The position numbers and the translations under genes are program-made. Below the pieces are notes generated by a model. The model saw nothing but the letters and a program-made list of their open reading frames with translations, had not been told where the DNA came from and made no database searches. Of a DNA stretch of 14,565 nucleotides, positions 14,537-14,565 are shown one piece after another (within the stretch, counting starts at the first letter, position 1; the number at the start of each line of letters is the position of its first letter). Origin of the DNA: an uncultured Saprospiraceae bacterium (GTDB taxonomy: Bacteria; Bacteroidota; Bacteroidia; Chitinophagales; Saprospiraceae); NCBI GenBank assembly GCA_937921525.1, contig CAKZUM010000129.1:1-14565 (forward strand), read 5' to 3'.

Positions 14537-14565
14537 AGGTGCCAATACCATTCCTTAAATAAAAG

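Noticed and set aside
1..14565. tRNA, rRNA, CRISPR array, transposase or insertion-sequence ends
   Set aside because: None was recognised on either strand; the space between genes is too small for most of these, apart from the 4112-4307 gap, which shows no such structure.

Overview
The window looks like an AT-rich Bacteroidota genome, possibly a marine saprospirian type. The evidence is low-GC coding sequence, mostly absent Shine-Dalgarno motifs, and a gingipain-fold/fibronectin-III protein at the left edge of a kind common in that phylum. The genus is inference; no rRNA or other marker gene is present. Nearly all DNA is coding. Every gene runs rightward except one at 7172-7996.

Layout. Positions 1-1635 are the 3' part of a large, presumably secreted protein with a peptidase C25-like domain between two fnIII-like segments. 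From 1651 follows a tightly packed polysaccharide locus: a UDP-glucuronate 4-epimerase-type sugar epimerase (1651-2613), a PAPS-type sulfotransferase (2610-3674) and a left-handed beta-helix O-acetyltransferase (3671-4111). After a 196-bp gap come a heparinase II/III-family protein (4308-5894) and a WbuB-type GT4 glycosyltransferase (5891-7141). A leftward small sulfotransferase-like gene (7172-7996) is followed by an ABC-2 polysaccharide-export permease (8002-8799), its ATPase (8799-9548), a third sulfotransferase with a long C-terminal extension (9556-11052) and a WecA/TagO-type prenyl-phosphate sugar-1-phosphate transferase (11052-12083). The locus ends with an MBOAT acyltransferase (12087-13535) and a membrane-anchored GDS(L)/SGNH-like partner (13542-14489). 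A striking 15-bp-stem hairpin follows the last gene.

Working model (inference). The WecA-like enzyme primes undecaprenyl phosphate, GT4 and glycosyltransferases outside the window extend the chain, and the epimerase supplies an acidic sugar nucleotide such as UDP-galacturonate. Cytoplasmic sulfotransferases sulfate the glycan, and the Wzm/Wzt-like ABC transporter exports it. The LbH acetyltransferase and the MBOAT/SGNH pair add acyl groups inside and outside the membrane. The heparinase-fold protein suggests a uronate-containing chain. Together this points to a sulfated, acylated, glycosaminoglycan-like surface or extracellular polysaccharide, which is the most interesting proposal in the window. 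Stop/start overlaps at several junctions (2610, 3671, 5891, 8799, 11052) indicate translational coupling.
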